Both the position numbers and the translations under genes were made by a program. Shown one piece after another: positions 32,998-34,706 of a stretch of DNA of 34,706 nucleotides; position 1 is the stretch's first letter, and each line of letters opens with the position of its first letter. The notes beneath the pieces were generated by a model. It was not told the origin of the DNA. It saw only the letters and a program-made list of their open reading frames with translations, and did no database searches. This DNA is from Candidatus Enterenecus avicola. GTDB taxonomy: Bacteria; Bacillota; Clostridia; Oscillospirales; Oscillospiraceae. Where the stretch lies: the NCBI GenBank assembly GCA_018715985.1, contig DVKO01000072.1, forward strand, positions 1 through 34,706, written 5' to 3'.

Positions 32998-33013
32998 ACC
33001 GGGGCGTCTGTCA

Positions 33014-33682
33014 TCAACCTGGATAGCGGGCCATCACGGTATGCTTGGCCTCCATGAGCACATCCATCCCCTGCTGGGTCTGGGTGTAAAATTCCTGCCA
33101 GCGGGCCTCTTTGTAGAGCATGGTGTCCCCTCTCTTCTCATCCACCTGGGCGTTCCAGTCGTCGCAGCAGAGGATGGGGGCCAGGATGAGGTCGTCCCGC
33201 AGCTGGTAGATGGGGTAGCCGTCCATGGTGGGGGGCTCCTCCTCCGCCTGGGTCAGAAAAACCAGGTATTCCCAATTCCTTTGAGGCAGGTTGACATAGC
33301 CGGACTGTAACCCGGCGGGCTCCCGATCCTCCAGAATGTTCCACTGGCCACTGGTGAGCCAGATCAGAGTGTGTTCTTCCAACCCCTCCCCGGCGTACAC
33401 CTCACGGACATAGAAGCGCTGGACCAGGGCAGAGCCCCGGGACATGGGAGAGGAGTCGGCGGAGACCCGGGCGATGATGGGGGAGTTGGGCAGCTGCTCC
33501 ACCATTTCCCGGGCGGCAGCGGCACAGGTGTCGTCGGGGAGAAGGGAGACGGACAGCGGGGTCAGGTCGTCCAACTGGAGAGGGGTGAGGGTCTGCGCCT
33601 GCCGGCGTATGACCCAGAAGATGCCGAAGCCCACCACCACCAGGAGAACCAGCAGAGCCAGAATACGGCGCGGCCATTTCAT
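33014..33682 (-). CDS. Membrane-anchored unknown protein of the ABC exporter operon
   Basis: A 222-residue protein with one N-terminal membrane segment (ILALLVLLVVVGFGIFWVI) and an extracytoplasmic domain of mixed character (RFYVREVYAGEGLEEHTLIWL, NWEYLVFLTQAEEE). It starts at an ATGA overlap with the ATPase stop, so it is co-translated with the exporter. No lipobox or catalytic motif is seen. Its position suggests an accessory or partner of the ABC exporter. Not recognised. Confidence 0.7.
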   Translation of the reverse strand: MKWPRRILALLVLLVVVGFGIFWVIRRQAQTLTPLQLDDLTPLSVSLLPDDTCAAAAREMVEQLPNSPIIARVSADSSPMSRGSALVQRFYVREVYAGEGLEEHTLIWLTSGQWNILEDREPAGLQSGYVNLPQRNWEYLVFLTQAEEEPPTMDGYPIYQLRDDLILAPILCCDDWNAQVDEKRGDTMLYKEARWQEFYTQTQQGMDVLMEAKHTVMARYPG

Positions 33683-34314
33683 GATACCACCTCCAGTTTT
33701 CCCTGTTCAATGCGGAACAGGTGGTCCGAGAGAATGCGGATGTCCTCCTGGTTGTGGCTGGCCAGCAGGACGATGGCCCCCCGGGCCTTCTCCGCCAAAA
33801 TCAGGTCCCGGATTTTGCGCACACCGTCGTCGTCCAGGCCGTTGGTGGGCTCGTCCAGCATGAGCACGTCGGGGTGCTCCATGATGGCCTGGGCAATGGC
33901 CAGCCGCTGCTTCATGCCCAGGGAGTATTTGCGGTAGGTGCGCTTGTCGTCGGGGTCCAGCCCCACCCGCTCCAGGGCGGTGCGGATGTCCGACGCCCCG
34001 GCCCGGCCGGTGAGACCGGCCAGATAGCGCAGGTTTTCCACCCCGGTGAGGTTGGGGTACATCCCCACGTGCTCCAGCACGATGCCCAGGCTGGGCAGCA
34101 CGGCAAAGTCCCGGTGGAGCACCCGGTCGTCCAGGGACACGGTGCCCCCGGAGAGCTTCATAAGCCCGGACAGGGCCCGGAACAGCATGGTCTTGCCGCT
34201 GCCGTTGCGGCCCACGAAGCCGTAGATGGTGCCCCCCTCCAGGGTCAGATTCACGTCCTGGAGAATGGGTGTGCTGCGAATGGTCTTATCCACGTGTTGT
34301 GCGGTGAGTTTCAT
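33679..34314 (-). CDS. ABC exporter ATPase (BcrA-like)
   Basis: The protein has Walker A GRNGSGKT (about residues 35-42 from the chosen start), signature SLGMKQRL, Walker B LMLDEP and the H-loop in ASHNQ. This is the CcmA/BcrA type found in antibiotic-resistance and lantibiotic exporters. Two starts fit: the ATG at 34320 overlapping the permease stop (TAATG), and the ATG at 34314 giving better spacing from GGAGG. I list the latter. It is the second gene of the operon, with the membrane protein at its 3' end. The substrate is unknown. Confidence 0.92.
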   Translation of the reverse strand: MKLTAQHVDKTIRSTPILQDVNLTLEGGTIYGFVGRNGSGKTMLFRALSGLMKLSGGTVSLDDRVLHRDFAVLPSLGIVLEHVGMYPNLTGVENLRYLAGLTGRAGASDIRTALERVGLDPDDKRTYRKYSLGMKQRLAIAQAIMEHPDVLMLDEPTNGLDDDGVRKIRDLILAEKARGAIVLLASHNQEDIRILSDHLFRIEQGKLEVVS

Positions 34315-34319
34315 ATCCA

Positions 34320-34706
34320 TTAACCTCCATCCGAATGTGATACCAGTAAGTCGTGGCGCTCAACGAGATAACCACCCAGGACGGCCACCCCGGCGGCCAA
34401 GATCAGCACCAGGGCCAGAGAGTCCTCCAGGTAGATGCCGCCCCCGGCCAGGGGGGCAAACCGGCTGGTCTGCCAGCTGAGAATGAGGCAGGTGATGGGG
34501 TTGACCCGCTTCACCAGCTGGGCCAGGGCGGGGTTGTCCTCCAGGCGGTTCAAGACGATCAAAGCGCTGATGCACACCATCTGGACTGCGGCCAGGGCGG
34601 CAAAGGCGGTGGAACTGCCCACAAAGATGGCCAGCAGATTCACCCCCAGGGTGAAGGCGAAGGTCCACAGGGACCAGATCAGCAGGTGGCAGAGCAGCAC
34701 CGGCAG
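34320..34706 (-). CDS. ABC exporter permease, C-terminal part (cut by the window)
   Basis: The frame is open to the window edge (the track's first M is a GTG read as valine) and reads LPVLLCHLLIWSLWTFAFTLG, with three or so further hydrophobic segments. It looks like the C-terminal part of an ABC-2 type permease. It ends on the ATPase start, so the two are coupled. The N-terminal half lies outside the window. Confidence 0.75.
   Translation of the reverse strand: MPVLLCHLLIWSLWTFAFTLGVNLLAIFVGSSTAFAALAAVQMVCISALIVLNRLEDNPALAQLVKRVNPITCLILSWQTSRFAPLAGGGIYLEDSLALVLILAAGVAVLGGYLVERHDLLVSHSDGG

Noticed and set aside
32821-33013. Gene in the gap upstream of the surface protein
   Set aside because: The only ORF (32875-33057) lacks a ribosome-binding site and crosses the inverted repeat.

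Overview
The window is chromosomal DNA from a GC-rich, Gram-positive anaerobe of the Clostridia. The best fit is an Oscillospiraceae gut commensal of the Flavonifractor/Pseudoflavonifractor/Lawsonibacter type. The reasons are strong AGGAGG ribosome-binding sites, consensus sigma-A promoters, sortase-type PQTGD wall anchors, a SipW signal peptidase with TasA-like clients, RNase M5, and high-GC codon use. The genus is an inference from style, not a search.

Left part (1-16.3 kb) is mostly core genome. Two minus-strand tRNAs (initiator fMet, Leu-TAA) share one promoter. They are followed by a GreA-family elongation factor, a RidA protein and a three-gene ABC importer (lipoprotein, permease, short ATPase) with an excellent promoter. 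The importer converges on a secreted, wall-anchored GH3 beta-hexosaminidase through a bidirectional terminator. Next, on the minus strand, come rlmB and a membrane protein with the layout of a heavy-metal P-type ATPase but without its catalytic motif. On the plus strand follow ftsH, a cluster of small palindromes, and a comEC-holA-rnmV operon.

Middle part (16.4-25.2 kb) is a minus-strand surface-structure operon. It reads from a consensus promoter at 25.15 kb through sipW, a TasA-like subunit, a strong internal hairpin, a second TasA-like subunit, a 1785-residue adhesin-like protein, a third TasA-like protein and a PQTGD wall-anchored protein. It looks like a SipW-dependent fibre or matrix system with its own wall anchor. 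The sipW start codon is problematic.

The stretch 25.2-28.1 kb is an accessory islet, visibly richer in A+T. It holds a RelB/RelE-type toxin-antitoxin pair with a palindromic operator over its promoter, a two-gene unit of unknown function (Ada-like metal site, SWIM-like zinc motif), and a both-ends-truncated phage-type amidase. It abuts a tRNA-Tyr/tRNA-Thr operon.

Right part (28.1-34.7 kb) holds those tRNAs, a conserved unknown protein loosely reminiscent of ThyX, a zinc-ribbon/SH3 membrane protein divergent from tRNA-Leu(CAA), another PQTGD-anchored surface protein, and an ABC exporter operon (permease cut by the window end, ATPase, membrane-anchored unknown protein). Three PQTGD sortase substrates are present but no sortase gene. 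Long antisense ORFs in the track are shadows of GC-rich genes and are left out.
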